Positions 42,944 through 54,560 are shown, counted from the first letter of the stretch. The stretch is 64,000 nt of DNA from Coenobita brevimanus (GCA_032717465.1 CM064670.1:14972431-15036430), one strand, 5' to 3'. Notes: generated from the sequence alone by a model not told the origin. A program made the numbers and translations.

Positions 42944-43304
42944 TTTTTTTTTTTTGTTTTTTTTTTTACGTGTCCGACTCTTGGCAAAGGCTCAGAGCCT
43001 ATTTCTTGGGGGCATTGGCCTATCCCAAGGCCCAGTAGTCCTCCTACACCTCCACATGTCACCACTTCGGCGCTAACACCCACCGTCCATATTGAATACA
43101 TGCTAGGGCTGTCTCATACAGGATTGGTGTACTGGTATTAGCGGGGATACTTTTATGACATGTCGGCGGGTCATCTGGTAGATCAGGAAAGTCTGCTTTT
43201 TAGGAAATTCAAATCTTAAACTGTTCCCCACCCCAGCCGGGATTCGATCCTGGGTCCATTAGGACTGCAAGCCGCCTCTCTACCGATTCAGCCACCGCCT
43301 CCCC
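42944..43304 (-). mobile_element. tRNA-derived SINE inside the Gypsy pol gene
   Basis: The minus-strand head lies at about 43230-43304 with TGGCTGAATCGG (A box) and GGATCGAATCC (B box). The body is the same as 14905-15253, and the T-run at 42944-42968 is its poly(A) tail in reverse. It sits between the RT and RNase H regions. No target duplication is evident, and the flanking pol sequence looks partly deleted. Confidence 0.88.
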
Positions 43305-43309
43305 AAAAC

Positions 43310-43645
43310 AACAAATCACCGCGCCAATCATAGCTTCCCTGACTATACCCTGCCCTTCTCTCTGTACACTGATGTCTCCCTCGTGGCAATCGATGCTGTC
43401 CTTGCCCAGGTACAGCAGGGGCAAGAACACATCATCGCCTGTGCCAGCCACACCCTCAACCAGGCCGAAAGGAATTACATTGCTACGAAAAGGGAATGCC
43501 TGGGCATCGTCTGGGCTCTCAAACACTTCCGGGCCTACATGTCAGGAACAAACGTCATCATTATCACTGACCACCAATCGCTCCAGTGGCTTTGGCAATC
43601 TGACACGCATTACGCCCAGCTCATTAGATGGAGGAAACACTAGAA
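43310..43645 (+). pseudogene. Gypsy RNase H
   Basis: After a one-base frameshift near 43353 the frame reads LYTDVSLVAIDAVLAQ, ASHTLNQAERNY, TKRECLGIVWALKHFRAYM and IITDHQSLQWL. These contain the catalytic TD, E and TDH motifs of Gypsy RNase H. A stop at 43640 separates it from the integrase. Confidence 0.85.
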
Positions 43646-44879
43646 GAATTTAACTATGAAACTTCCTACTGCCCTGGCAAGCTACACACTAATGTTGACG
43701 CCCTATCCCGACTGCCAATCAGCTCCATCCGCGGCGAATCCGAACTCCTACAACAGTGGCACAAAGAGACCGCCTACAGTGGTTGCCACCCCACCTGTTC
43801 TCAAAACTCCACTGGCAGGGTGACCATCTGTTCACCCCGTTGGGACACATTGTGCTCGACCCCGACACCACCCTAGACACCATGATGCACCTCAACTCTG
43901 ATAAGGGAATTCACCTGGGCATCAAGAAACTGCTACAGGTGTTTAACGACACGTATTGGACCCCTAACCCCTCCAACCTAGCCAGGCAAGTTACCCAGTC
44001 CTGCCAAGCCTGTGCGCTAGGCAAGGATGCCATCCACACCCCAGGCCCGTCAGGGAACATCTGCCCATAAGCCCTGGCAACTAGCATCCGTCAACGTAGT
44101 GGGCCCCCTGCCACCCAAATCCGGCTACAAGAATATCATCACTTTTGTAGATACTTACTCCAAATTCCTCATAGCCTGTCCGGCCAAGAAACACTACGCT
44201 GTAGCCGTGGCTGACGCACTTGTCCGCCACGTCTTCCCCCTACTTCAGGATTCCACAGGCCTTACGTTCCGACAATGCCCCCGAGTTCACCAGCGCCATA
44301 TGGCAGGAACTCACAACCATCTTTGGCTACTGCCTGTCACACTCCTCCCCATACTGGCTCCAAGGCAATGGCATTTGCGAGAGGAGCCACCACACTCTCA
44401 TGAACGAGGTGCCAGCCCGAATAGAGGAAACCAAGAACGAGGACTGGCCAGCCCACATCAAAATTGTACAGTGGGGAATCAACTCCTGCCCCCGAGACGA
44501 CGGTATATCGCCCCACGAAAGAATCTTCAGGAAAGTCCCCCTCCTCCTGCCCCTGCGACAGCACCTACAGCCCCCTACAATGCCCCCTGCGTCCGACCCT
44601 CTCCACCACCTCAAGAGGCGGTTGCACCACCTGCAAAAGAGCCTAGACTTACAACCTAATGCAGCTCCTGCCAGCCCTTACAAATCCGGCGACTCAGTAG
44701 TAGTGGAGAGGCTGCCAACACCCAACAAGATCTCCCCAAGCTTCATGGGCCCATACACAATCACCCAAGTCCCCAACCCCTACCAAGTCGTAACAGACTA
44801 TCACAACACACCGTGCACGTTTCGCAACCGACATGTTCGCCCATTCTCACGCACCACCCCACACCACAACCCAGCTCCC
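43646..44879 (+). pseudogene. Gypsy integrase
   Basis: Blocks in order are CPGKLHTNVDALSRL, then the HHCC zinc region (HLNSDKGIHLGIKKLL to CQACALGK, about 43888-44025). The core has ASVNVVGPLPPKSGYKN, where the first catalytic Asp is Asn (codon 44093-44095). After a frameshift near 44245 come LRSDNAPEFT and GICERSHHTL with the second Asp and the Glu. PSFMGPYTI (about 44737) is the C-terminal GPY/F module. It is non-functional. Confidence 0.85.
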
Positions 44880-45909
44880 CCCATCCCCCGCACCGCCTCA
44901 CCACCACCCACCTCCCCAAATCTCCCACTCGATTCATACGATTGCTACATTACACCCTCTTCCTCCCTACCTTCCTCCCCCACTCCATCCCAGCCGGCCC
45001 ACTCCCCTGCTGCACCTCACACCCCCCCAGCCGCCACCTCACCACCACCACAAATCCACCCACCCGACCCAGAAAGCCTAAATCCACCCCCATCCACAGC
45101 ATACACACCACCCTCACCAACACCTGCCACTGCCCCCACCCCCACACCCTCCTCTCCTCATTCACCACCCGCACCTCAGACACCGTTCGCCACCCGCACT
45201 CACCCCAAATCCCCACTGAGCATCCCGAAACTACACTCATCCCAAACACCGCGTGGCCACACTCCCCCCTCCCCACAGACACCTACCCCACGCCCTCAAA
45301 CACCTCGTCCAACCCCTGCACCACGAGGCCGCACTCCCACATCACCACCCACGCCCACATGAAAAACTACCATAACCCGTTCTGGCCGCCTTTCACGCCC
45401 ACCAACCAGATACTCCACCATGTCATTCCCTACTCGCCCCCACCCACGGACCAAACCACTCCAACCCATCACGCCTCCAACACCACCCCCATAAACACTC
45501 AAAAATACACCAAGTCCAGTGGAAAACAACCACCCCTATCCCCAGGGAAAATCACCGCATCTACATCCCACGACCCCATAAAACCTTCACCACCTCACCT
45601 ATCGCCAGCATTCAGCTAAGCTCAGCTGGACAACAACCACCACCAGTCATGAGAATATGGCGAACCACCTGGATCTAGGCCTACGGGAGGAAACAACACG
45701 CTCGTGGACCCCACCATCTCCTTCAACTCCTCCACACAACCTATCAAGCCTCCACCCTCTACATCACATATGCCGCTCACCACGACCCGAACCTACTCAC
45801 CCCACACTGGACCACCCTCCTCCAGCCTAACACCAGCCTACAGCACCACCACTACCGACACTTTTTACCTTCAGTCGAGGGGACATGACTTTTCCCCCGA
45901 AGATGGTGG
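44880..45909 (+). other. Pro-rich pol tail, spacer and probable polypurine tract
   Basis: CCA- and ACC-rich DNA translates as Pro/Thr/Ser low complexity in all three frames, so the long overlapping ORFs are compositional. ITRSGR-LSRPTRY near 45370 resembles the end of Gypsy pol. GAAGATGGTGG (45899-45909), directly before TGAAATACC, is a plausible polypurine tract. I see no envelope gene. Confidence 0.55.
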
Positions 45910-47500
45910 TGAAATACCCGACGTGGCAAGCCACCACCCAGATGTCGTGATCCCCACCCCAGGAGGAGACTATGGACGGGCTGGTAAGGAACCCGGGTCG
46001 TCCCAGCTAGAGGGACATACGTCCTCTATGGCTCTGCGCCCGTATTGCCCCCACCAGACCCAGCAGGAAGATTTCAGTCCGGGAGAACTACCTCCCAACC
46101 GGACTAGGCCTCGACAGGTTCAGGGTGGGACTAAACCTTCAGTCCTGAGCAACACCCCTGTGACGGCCTCAGCTGCACACCAAAAAGAGATGGCTTCCGC
46201 CGCTCACAAATTGAGACAGCCTCAGCCGCACATACAAAAGGAGACGGCCTCAGTCGCTCCAAACCAGAGACGGCCTCAGTCGCTCCAAACCAGAGACGGC
46301 CTCCAGCCACTTGGGTGCTGCTCTACCCCCCTCCCCTCCTACAGGAACCAGCGACGGCCTCCAGCCACGTCTGGGGAGAACTGGGTACGTCCCCTCTCCT
46401 CCTGTAGCTGCCCACGGGAGTAAGACACCGGTGACGACCTCTCCCCGCACCAGCAGGCAGGTGAAGGCCTCTGCCCACACCTCACCTGCACGTCACTCTC
46501 CCTGCAGGGCACTGGCGACGGCCTCCATCCACGCCTGCTGGAGAGGAGCGGCCTCTAGCCACCCTCCCTCTGCTCTCCTTCCCCAGGGCAGCCTTCAGAA
46601 GGATCCCCTCGGCGTTGAGACAGTGTAGCACGGCCCCGTGCTGCCCCTGGGAGCGTGTGCCATTCAAACGGCACCCAATGATGATGACCCCCCTGACGGA
46701 CTCCTGCCTGAGGCGACGCCGCAGTCCTACCCTGATGGTGGCCCAGTGGAAGGGAGACCGCAGACGCCAGACTCCCCGCAGCACCCCCACTCCCCCAGGG
46801 TGCGCCCTCTCCAACTCCAGGCAACCCTCTCCCCAGAGTAGATGCAGGCAAGAGCACCTGCTCAGCCTGTTTGGTTCCAGCCCGGAGGACCAGACCACTC
46901 CAACAGGCCCCTCAAGTAAAGAGCCCCTCTCCACGCCTGACCATAGCCCCTGACCGATGACATCACCACTGAGGGTCGTCCCGTGGCCCTCGACTGAAGG
47001 GACACCTGACAAGGACTCACCAACACCTGGCTGACACCTGGGACTCACCCGGTCCCCATAATGCAACCAGAGTCTCTCGCCCTGCTCCTAAAAATGACTA
47101 TAGGATAATTCTTGTGCCCAGGCGTAAGACAGTGTTATATTAGTACCTGGGTCACTGTGATGTACCTAATAAGACACTTAGAGTGATACTCCAACCTAGC
47201 CAACCCATTACATATAGGGAATATCCTGTGCTATACAGTGTCCGTCCAGTATCCTGCATGATACTCATTAAGCAGTCAGGACCCTATGGTCTATCTAGCC
47301 CAAAATATTATAATAGTATATTGTGTGTCATTCTCATTAGTATTGTATAAGGTTTGTTCACTTGGTTAATATACGTGTAAGGTTGTTGCCTTGTGTTTTT
47401 GTCTCCTGCTTTTCTCGTTGTGTATTTTAGCTCCGGTCTAGAAAGAGGAGCCTGGCTCAGTCGCCAGGTGCTTTAAGGACGAGAAGTCGACCTTAGAACA
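45910..47500 (+). repeat. Gypsy 3' LTR, long, with internal minisatellite
   Basis: The start TGAAATACC follows the polypurine-like tract. The first 400 bases match 40121-40560. The 26-28-bp GACGGCCTC minisatellite lies at 46160-46320, and looser copies continue to about 46550. The GC-rich part to 47050 is followed by AT-rich DNA with GTTAATATACGTGTAAG (about 47363). The end is not fixed; about 47500 is a guess. ORFs in it are not considered coding. Confidence 0.65.
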
Positions 47501-48085
47501 CCTAGCATAACAGTAGCCACAAACAAGACCACATGTACCCCTGAGAGGAACACAGTTCATCACTTCAGCACAAGATTTATCCCACCTCAGCCACACCATC
47601 CCTTCCACAAAAAAATGCAAAGCAAACAAGTTCTTAATTACATAACACAGAATGCCTTGAAATTATCATTCCTACACAACACAGTTACATGGCCACACCA
47701 GATCTCTCGGTATGCATCTTTCAGAAGCTACCCTTTCCGGAAATATTCTGTCTCACCTAATGACACTATGACGTGGTTTTCACCTTTCTACTTTAATGCC
47801 AGTGTAAAATACAACTCAAACAACCCACTCTGCTCTCATCGTAATATCTCCCCTCACATCATTCACACTTGTTGGCCTTACATGCCCCAGTCTTCACAAC
47901 ACAGACAAACCTTCATCATGAGCTTGACATAAGGTCTCTGGGAGTGCCTTGTTGAAATGGCTTGATGTCTACCGTCCACTGGTTCCTTGTCCAGTTGTTG
48001 GTTTTCTTCATTGGTATGTGTTATGCTAGGTGTTTTTAGGTCGACTTCTCGTCCTAAGAACACTAGCTACTGAGCGAGGTCCGGC
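47440..48085. repeat. Inverted repeat pair of about 65 bp around 500 bp
   Basis: 47445-47512 (GGACGAGAAGTCGACC, then AACACCTAGCATAAC) is the approximate reverse complement of 48016-48082. The enclosed DNA has no recognised gene. A minus-strand frame (47878-48063) begins FLGREVDLKTPS, but I do not recognise it. Confidence 0.7.
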
Positions 48086-49640
48086 AAGGGGATCCTCTCT
48101 CCCCGCTGGTGTTTAATGCTGCTCTCGATTTCGTACTAGGAGGCTTGGATAACCAACTCGGCATCAGGCTGGGTCATCAGTGGATTGCAGGCTTTGCGTT
48201 TGCTGATGACCTGGTACTGAATTCCATCGCCAAGCCAGGTCTCCAAGTCCTGGTTGACACAGCGATTTATCGTCTGGGCCAATTGGGGCTTACCGTAAAT
48301 CCTGATAAGTGCAAATCTATAGCTGTGATGCAGGACGGGAAAGCCAAATGGTACATCTGGTCTGGCAACATGTTCCTCACCGCAGATGGACGGCTGGTGC
48401 CCTCGCTTACTGCCTCCGACACCACTAAATACCTTGGCGTGGACGTAGGTTGGAGGCCTTCTCTCAAAGTCCATCGAGAGATGCTGGGGGAGTTGCTTGA
48501 GCGCATAAAATCAGCGCCCTTGCGCCCTCAGCAGAAGCTATGGGCGATCAGCAAGGTAGTGTACCCTCGGTGCCTCCACAGACTCGTGCTGGGGAGCGTA
48601 AACCTTGGTACATTTAATGACTTGGACAGGTGCATGAGGGCAGCCGTGAGGGAAGTTTTACATCTGCCCAAGGACACCCCCCGGGCCTTTTTCCACGCGG
48701 GGCTTAAAGGGGGGTGGACTTGGTGTCCCCTCATTTTATACCCGGGTGCCGCTGCTTCGGTCGGCTCGCCTGCACCAACTAAAAGAGTCAACTTGCCCAA
48801 TGATTAAGACACTCAGTGAGCACCAGTACATCTTGGACTGCTTGGAGCAGACCCGATGGCCCGTCATACAGGGGGTCAGGATCGAGGATCATCGCTCTGA
48901 GGTGAACCAATGGATCCTGGACCTCTGTCAGTGGTATGACGGTGAAGGCCTTCATGGAACAGCCCAGCAGGCTCACTGGTCCTCACACCAGTGGATCTAT
49001 AAAGGATCTGGCCGTCTCAGCGGATCCCGATACGTGGATGCCGTAAAGCTGCGCGGGAGTTTAGTGAGTACCCGTCAGAACAACGAGAGGTCATGGTATA
49101 CAGATAACAAGACCTACGCTGTGAGGGAAGGTGTGGGACCCCTCCCTCCTTGAACCACATCCTCCAGGGGTGCTCCATGATGCATGAGATCTGCGTCGCC
49201 CAGCACGATAGGCTCGTTGATTCCCTAGAGAGGCAGTTGAGTCGAGCAAATCCCAACTATCGTGTCGGGAAAGAACACGTTACGTGCTGGAGCAGTCATG
49301 AGACGGCCAGACCTTCTGGTCGACACGGGGACCTCAGTGGTCGTATTACACATGCAGGTTGTCTCTGATGCGCGTTACACTTCCTTGGACTCGGCTAATG
49401 CACGTAAGGTCGAGTATTATAACACGCGTGAACTAAAGGAAGCTGCGTGTCAGTGGGCAGCCAGGCCCGCGGCCACTGTAGAGGCGGTGACTCTCAACTG
49501 GCGAGGGATGTTGTCATGTAAAAGCGCAGCAGCCCTTCAAAGGTTGGGAATCACTCCTACGTCCTTGGCGAGCCTGACAGTACTTTCTCTGGAGGGATCG
49601 AGACCGGAACTAGAACACATTACAAGAGGAACAGGGCATA
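48073..49640 (+). pseudogene. R2-like LINE, 5'-truncated (RT motif B to restriction-like endonuclease)
   Basis: Begins EVRQGDPLSPLVFNAALDF, then IAGFAFADDLVLNS (motif C), GLTVNPDKCKSI, TKYLGVDVGW and LHRLVLGSVNL, as in the R2 clade. After a frameshift near 48715 comes a linker. LNHILQGCSMMHEIC with QHDRLVDSL resembles the Cys/His and HD region. RRPDLLVDTGTSVVVLHMQVVSD is the PD-(D/E)XK endonuclease block, with the expected second acidic residue changed to His. R2 elements normally insert in 28S rDNA; none is seen here. It begins at the inverted repeat and ends near the next LTR-like unit. Confidence 0.82.
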
Positions 49641-49692
49641 AAAACTCAGCAGACCAACCTTATACATATATCCCCTCAATTCATATCCCTAA

Positions 49693-52000
49693 TGAAATAC
49701 CCACCAGACGGAGTGACCCCGACACCACCACCCCAAAAGAAGGCTATAAGGAGGCTTACAGGTGTCCCGCGTTTCCGCGCTACACCAACTCATCTCCCCC
49801 GTGACCGTATGCCCCTCCTCCACGCAGCCGGGCCACCAGGCAGTACTCACAATGAGTGCATTACCCTCTGACAGAGAGAGCATTCGCCAGAATCGGGGTG
49901 GGACTTGCAGTGGCAAAGTCCACCAGACCTGCCTCTGAAAGAGGACGAGACTCCACCGGAGCTCATTTACCTACTACACCCCAGAGGAGTAGCGGCACAG
50001 TAGCGTCCACTGGGTGTACTGTAGGAGGAATGACCACCGGTTCTCCTCCTTCTGCCACCCACCTCCGGGAGCCAGCGTGTAGGACTGTCTGCCAGACGAC
50101 CTTTGCTCATGCTCCCCAGGAGGGCGGCAGGCCCCATGGTAGTGTCCACCGGATCTAACACAGGGGAACAGACCACCAGTCATCTCCCAGCTGCACCATC
50201 CCCTGACGGCAGGAGGGCAGAGTCCACCCTACAAGACTTCTCCTCCGTCCGTCCGTCCCCGGGACGAGTGGTCCCCTGAGGGAGTGTCCACTGGATCTCC
50301 TTCGACCACTACCCCGGGAGGAAGCCTAGGCAATGTCCACTGGATCTGCCCGGCCGAGGGGGTGTCCTCCGGACCTCCTTCTCACGCCCCGGCCCGGAGT
50401 TTCGGCAGGAACCGTCAGGCTACCGCCAGGCTTGGGAACAGACCACCGGTCATTCCCCCTCCACAACCCCGGAGGCTCCCTTTGAGGGCAACGCCTCTTG
50501 CTCAGCCCGCCCATCCTGTGGCCAAGTGAGGCGCCCCTTCCGCCTCCCCACCTGCATGGAGAGTGGAGACTGCTCCCTCACAGGAACCCTGCCACAGAGT
50601 GCCTGGACGAGACTGCCTAGCAGCCAGGTATCTGTCGCTGCAGCACAGCCCCTGATGCCCGCAGCTGCTGATGGACTCCCCAGAGCGAGTGGCTGTAGTT
50701 CACCCCTGATGGCCTCCTCCAGGAGAGACCACAGCCCCCGAGCAACGGTGAGCAGCCCCCGAGGCCCCTGGACTCCCCTAGTACAGGTGGCCACAGCCAA
50801 CCCATGACGGCCGCCTCCTCCAGGCGAGATCGCAACCCCAGGGAGGCAACGAGTGCCCCACGGCTGACCCTTGGCTCAGGCCAGCCCAGGTCCACCCCCA
50901 GGACTCCCACCACAACGAAGGGCTGGCGCTGTGCTGAGCACCTCCTAGCCCTGTCTGGCCCTAGCCCAGAGGGCCACCATACTCTCGAGGCTCCCACCAG
51001 GAAAGGGCCGCCCATCACTCTGCCCTTCAGCTCGACCCAGACCCCAGACTATGCCGCCAGAGACTCACACCAGGAACACACCCCAGACGGCTCTCCTCCC
51101 ACACCTGGCTGCCACCTGCAGCTGCCCGCATAGTGGCCATAGGCGTGCCCCTCACACCCACCGACGACCAGCTATACAGTGAGTGTAGTGCTACAGACTT
51201 TGTGTTTATTCCCTTTCCCCAGCTCCTATGACATCGTGCCCCTGTGTGTGCCCCCTACTTGCACCAACCCCCCCCCCCTCTTTTGTGCTAGTGTACGCCC
51301 TTGTGAGAAGTTCCCTCGTTGCCCCAAGTGACATCCCTTCCTTTCACGTCCCTGTGCAACACCCTGATTCCCCCCGTGTGCCCTAGACCATAACAGTGAT
51401 AATATACCGTGATTCGGTGTAAGGGGGCTACCCAACCCCGTCCCCATCACATACTTTAGTAGTACATTTCGGTGTAGTGTAACTATTCTCAGGCCCTAAA
51501 GTGTGTTGTTCCCTTCCCCCGTGCGATACATACCCGACCTGACTCTATATCCCAATCTAGTGTTTAAATATTCTGTTTATACCACATAGGTGTTTTTGCT
51601 GCAATATACCGTGCCTGTTATCATATCCCGCCTATGTGACGCGCGTGTGGTGTATAGTGATATATCGTATCCCACAGTGTATTGCGTTCATGTCACGCGT
51701 GTATATTCATACGGTGATATACTGTGTCATAGGCTATACTGTGTGCAAACCCCTGTGTGTGTTATATTGAGATATATCTAGTGTCATTTGTCACAGTGTA
51801 TTAAGGCTCCCCTGTGCGTATTGTATCGTGATATATTTAGTATAGTTGTACTTTATATTGTACTGTGTCATCTAGTGTACTTATATTTTGTATAGGTTTG
51901 CCCATGCACTTGTGTGTGAAATGTTGTATTTTGGTTGTTTGATAATATACGTGTAAATCTGGTTGGCCGGTGTTTGAGCTCTATCCCCTTGTCTGCAAAC
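49693..52000 (+). repeat. LTR-like unit related to the Gypsy LTRs (copy B)
   Basis: Begins TGAAATACC like the Gypsy LTRs and shares, in order, CACCACCCC-type sequence, CGGGGTGGGACTTG (about 49895) and a GAGCACCTCCTAGCCCTGTC block (about 50935; compare 46850). Near its end it has AATATACGTGTAAATC (51945). AAGAATAAAGAACCC at 52013 offers a polyadenylation signal. It is strongly diverged, about 2.3 kb long, with no internal pol. It may be a solo LTR or half of a rearranged pair. Overlapping ORFs are treated as non-coding. Confidence 0.5.
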
Positions 52001-52097
52001 TCTGGCCCGGTCAAGAATAAAGAACCCAAGGCCCACGCCGTATCTGAACCCAAGAAGTTGCGCGCAGAAAATGCTGCATAACACTTAACAATACACA

Positions 52098-52575
52098 ACA
52101 AGTACATACTGCACACAATATTATATAGACACAGTCAGGCTCTGGATACACGCAATAATATATAGGTAAGTAGGGAGGGACACTGTCAGGCCTCGATGGA
52201 CACAATAATATACGACCCGATAGATATGAACACTGTCAGGTCTAGTTATACACAGTACTACACTCGATATTACAATAACTTATGGCCAGGTGGATATGGA
52301 CACTGTCGGGCTCCGTTCACACAGATATTATAGGGCCTGCTGGATCTGGACACTGGTGGGCCTGGATATGAACAACAGAATATGGCCAGATAGATACAAA
52401 CACTGTTAGGCCCGGGTATATACGACGCTATACGGCCCGATGGTTAGGAACATTGTCAGGTCTAGATGTACACAACAATGGGTGGCCAGATAGGTACAGA
52501 CACTGTAAGGCCTGGGAGCATACGATATTATATTGCCAGGTAACTCGAGGCACTGTCAGGTTTCACCATACGCGT
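52098..52575. repeat. 50-bp minisatellite, about nine units
   Basis: Units begin ACTGTCAGGC and end in GATAGATA-GAAC-like sequence. At least six consecutive units measure exactly 50 bases despite 20-40 percent substitutions. One unit (about 52231-52300) is 70 bases, with a 20-base insert. A half unit opens the array. Confidence 0.88.
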
Positions 52576-53833
52576 ACACTAGACACAGGGGAAACACACT
52601 GTCCAATTCTCCCTGGACTGCTGGGCCTGGGCGGGTTACAGGTGGTGCCCGCGTGTGGGAGGCAGGTCGTCGGGCGTGCCCTCCCTCAGGAGGCAGGGAA
52701 CTACTGCCAAGGGCGAGCTCGTCTGGATGGGGCTGCAGGTTGGTATACAGGGAGACTCTTTCCTGGTTAGGCCTCGACCTGTGGTTTGGCTCCGGGATGG
52801 CGTACAGGGAGGCCCTTTCCTGGTGGGGCCTCAACCTGTGGTTTGGCCCTCGGGACTGGGACCAAACAGGGCCAATAGGCCCACCTGTCTGCGTCACTGC
52901 CTGGCGGAGGGTCGTCTGTAACTGGGGCTCGGGAGGTCACGTCCCGGGGTCCTGGGGGGTGTCCCTGGACGGCTGGGGGCTGCGGTCATCACTAGGTCGG
53001 ACCACCATCAGGTGCTGCCTGCGGCATCCCTTCTCCGCGGCGACCGTCAGCATCAGGCGTCGTTCGTGGGAGGCCTGTAGGGCATGGATCTCCAAGTCCG
53101 GGAGAGGCCCTCGCCACAACTCTTCAAGCTGCAACTCCTCTGGAGGACTGCATCGGTGAAGAGAGGGAGAGAGACGTCCCACTCGGCCTCCGGATGGGTA
53201 GTGGGCTGAGCCAGGGACTTCCTCCGAAGGGGTAGTCTCAAGGGCCATGGACAAAGGGCGTACAGTGGCCGTCCCTTCCCCTGTGCGTACAGTGGCCGTC
53301 ACTGTGGTTCCACAGACCCTAGAAACGACAGCTGAAGGGCGTACAGTGGCAGTCCCTTCCCTGGTGTGTACAGTGGCTGTCACTGCAGTGCTGTTCCCTA
53401 AGGAGGAGGCAGATGAGGGCGTACAGTGGCCGTCCTTCTCTTTTCCGGTGCGTACAGTGGCCGTCACCGTGGTTCTGCCTCTGCCTGGTTTACCAGCTGA
53501 AGGGCATACAGTGGCCATCCCTTTGCCAATGCATACAGTGGCAGTCACCACGGTGCTGCTTGGGCCTGTCTGTGGACGAGTCCCACCCCGATCCTGGCGA
53601 GGGCTGGCCCGGCTGGGATGTAGTTGGCTGGGACTGCTCTCCTGCTGGCAGCCGTGTTGCGTGGAATAGGGGCGTAGGTCCATGGGCCACCTAGGCCTGT
53701 CTCATTCGGGCCCGGCGCTCTCCTTATATGCCCTTCTGTGGTGTCTTCCTGGGGTGGGTGTGGGGCCGTGGGTCCTTCCCGGGGTGGGTGTTGCGAAACC
53801 CTTCCCTGGGTGTCTAGGGGGACAGGCATTTCA
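52576..53833 (-). repeat. LTR-like unit on the minus strand (copy C), convergent with copy B
   Basis: On the minus strand it begins TGAAATGCC at 53833. It then shares GACACCCAGG-type sequence, CACCCACCCC and CCTCGCCAGGATCGGGG (about 53590) with the LTRs above. An 81-bp minisatellite occupies the position of the GACGGCC minisatellite. The 248-residue minus-strand ORF (52937-53683) mostly translates this repeat and I do not accept it as a gene. Confidence 0.5.
53256..53580 (-). repeat. 81-bp minisatellite with paired CGTACAGTGGCCGTC cores
   Basis: Four units of about 80-86 bases, each with two TACAGTGGC(C/A)GTC words about 30 bases apart. On the minus strand each unit encodes a VTATVRTG-type repeat, which explains the open frame. 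Confidence 0.85.
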
Positions 53834-53944
53834 CCATGGTCTTTGCTGCATACTGAATGGTGCATATTTTTTTCTTCATTGGCAAAGTTATTATTGCATA
53901 CAGTATTGATGGGCACATAACTATTTTATAGACTCTTCCTTTCA

Positions 53945-54560
53945 GTTTTACAGGAATTCTCTTATCTCATGCATCCTCGTATCACATGCATTCTCTCATC
54001 ACACAACTCCTGAATCCTCATATCACACATATATTGCCTTATCACACAACTCCTGAATCTTCATATCATATTGTCTTATAACTCCTGAATCCTCGTATCA
54101 CACATGCATTGTCTTCTCACATAACTCATGAATCCTCATATCACACATGCATTGTCTTATAACTCCTGAATCCTCATATCACACATGCATTGTTTACATC
54201 ACACAACTGCTGAATCCTCATATCACACATACATTGTCTTATCACGTAACTCCTGAATCCTCATATCACACATGCATTTTCTTATTGCATATGCATTCCC
54301 TTGCTACACATACATTTCCTTAATTGTCACACATCCATTTTCTTATCACATATGCATTATTTTATCACACACTCTTGAATTTCACACATAACTTGCGAAT
54401 TCTTCTATCACACGTGCATTCTCTTATCACACATTCTCATATTACACATAACTCTTGAATTCTCTTATCACACATGCATTCTCTTATCACATACGGCTCC
54501 CGAATTCTCATATCACGCATGACTCCTAAATTCTCTAATCACACTTTTGAACTAGCTTTT
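53945..54560 (+). repeat. 43-bp minisatellite
   Basis: Units of about 43 bases read CTCCTGAATCCTCATATCAC, then ACATGCATTGTCTTATCACA, with deletions. About twelve units are present, degenerating toward 54560. Confidence 0.9.

Noticed and set aside
44220..45619. Long overlapping Pro/Thr/Ser-rich ORFs at the end of the Gypsy element, as a possible envelope gene
   Set aside because: All three frames give the same low-complexity composition. No signal peptide, transmembrane segment or Cys pattern is seen.
46140..47066. ORFs of 100-240 residues on both strands within the Gypsy 3' LTR
   Set aside because: They run through the GACGGCC minisatellite and LTR body; the 5' LTR copy does not preserve them.
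49800..51133. Several GC-rich ORFs on both strands
   Set aside because: No domain is recognised, and the DNA aligns in blocks with the Gypsy LTR.
52937..53683. 248-residue minus-strand ORF with VTATVRTG repeats
   Set aside because: The repeats are the 81-bp minisatellite translated, and the region aligns with non-coding LTR sequence.
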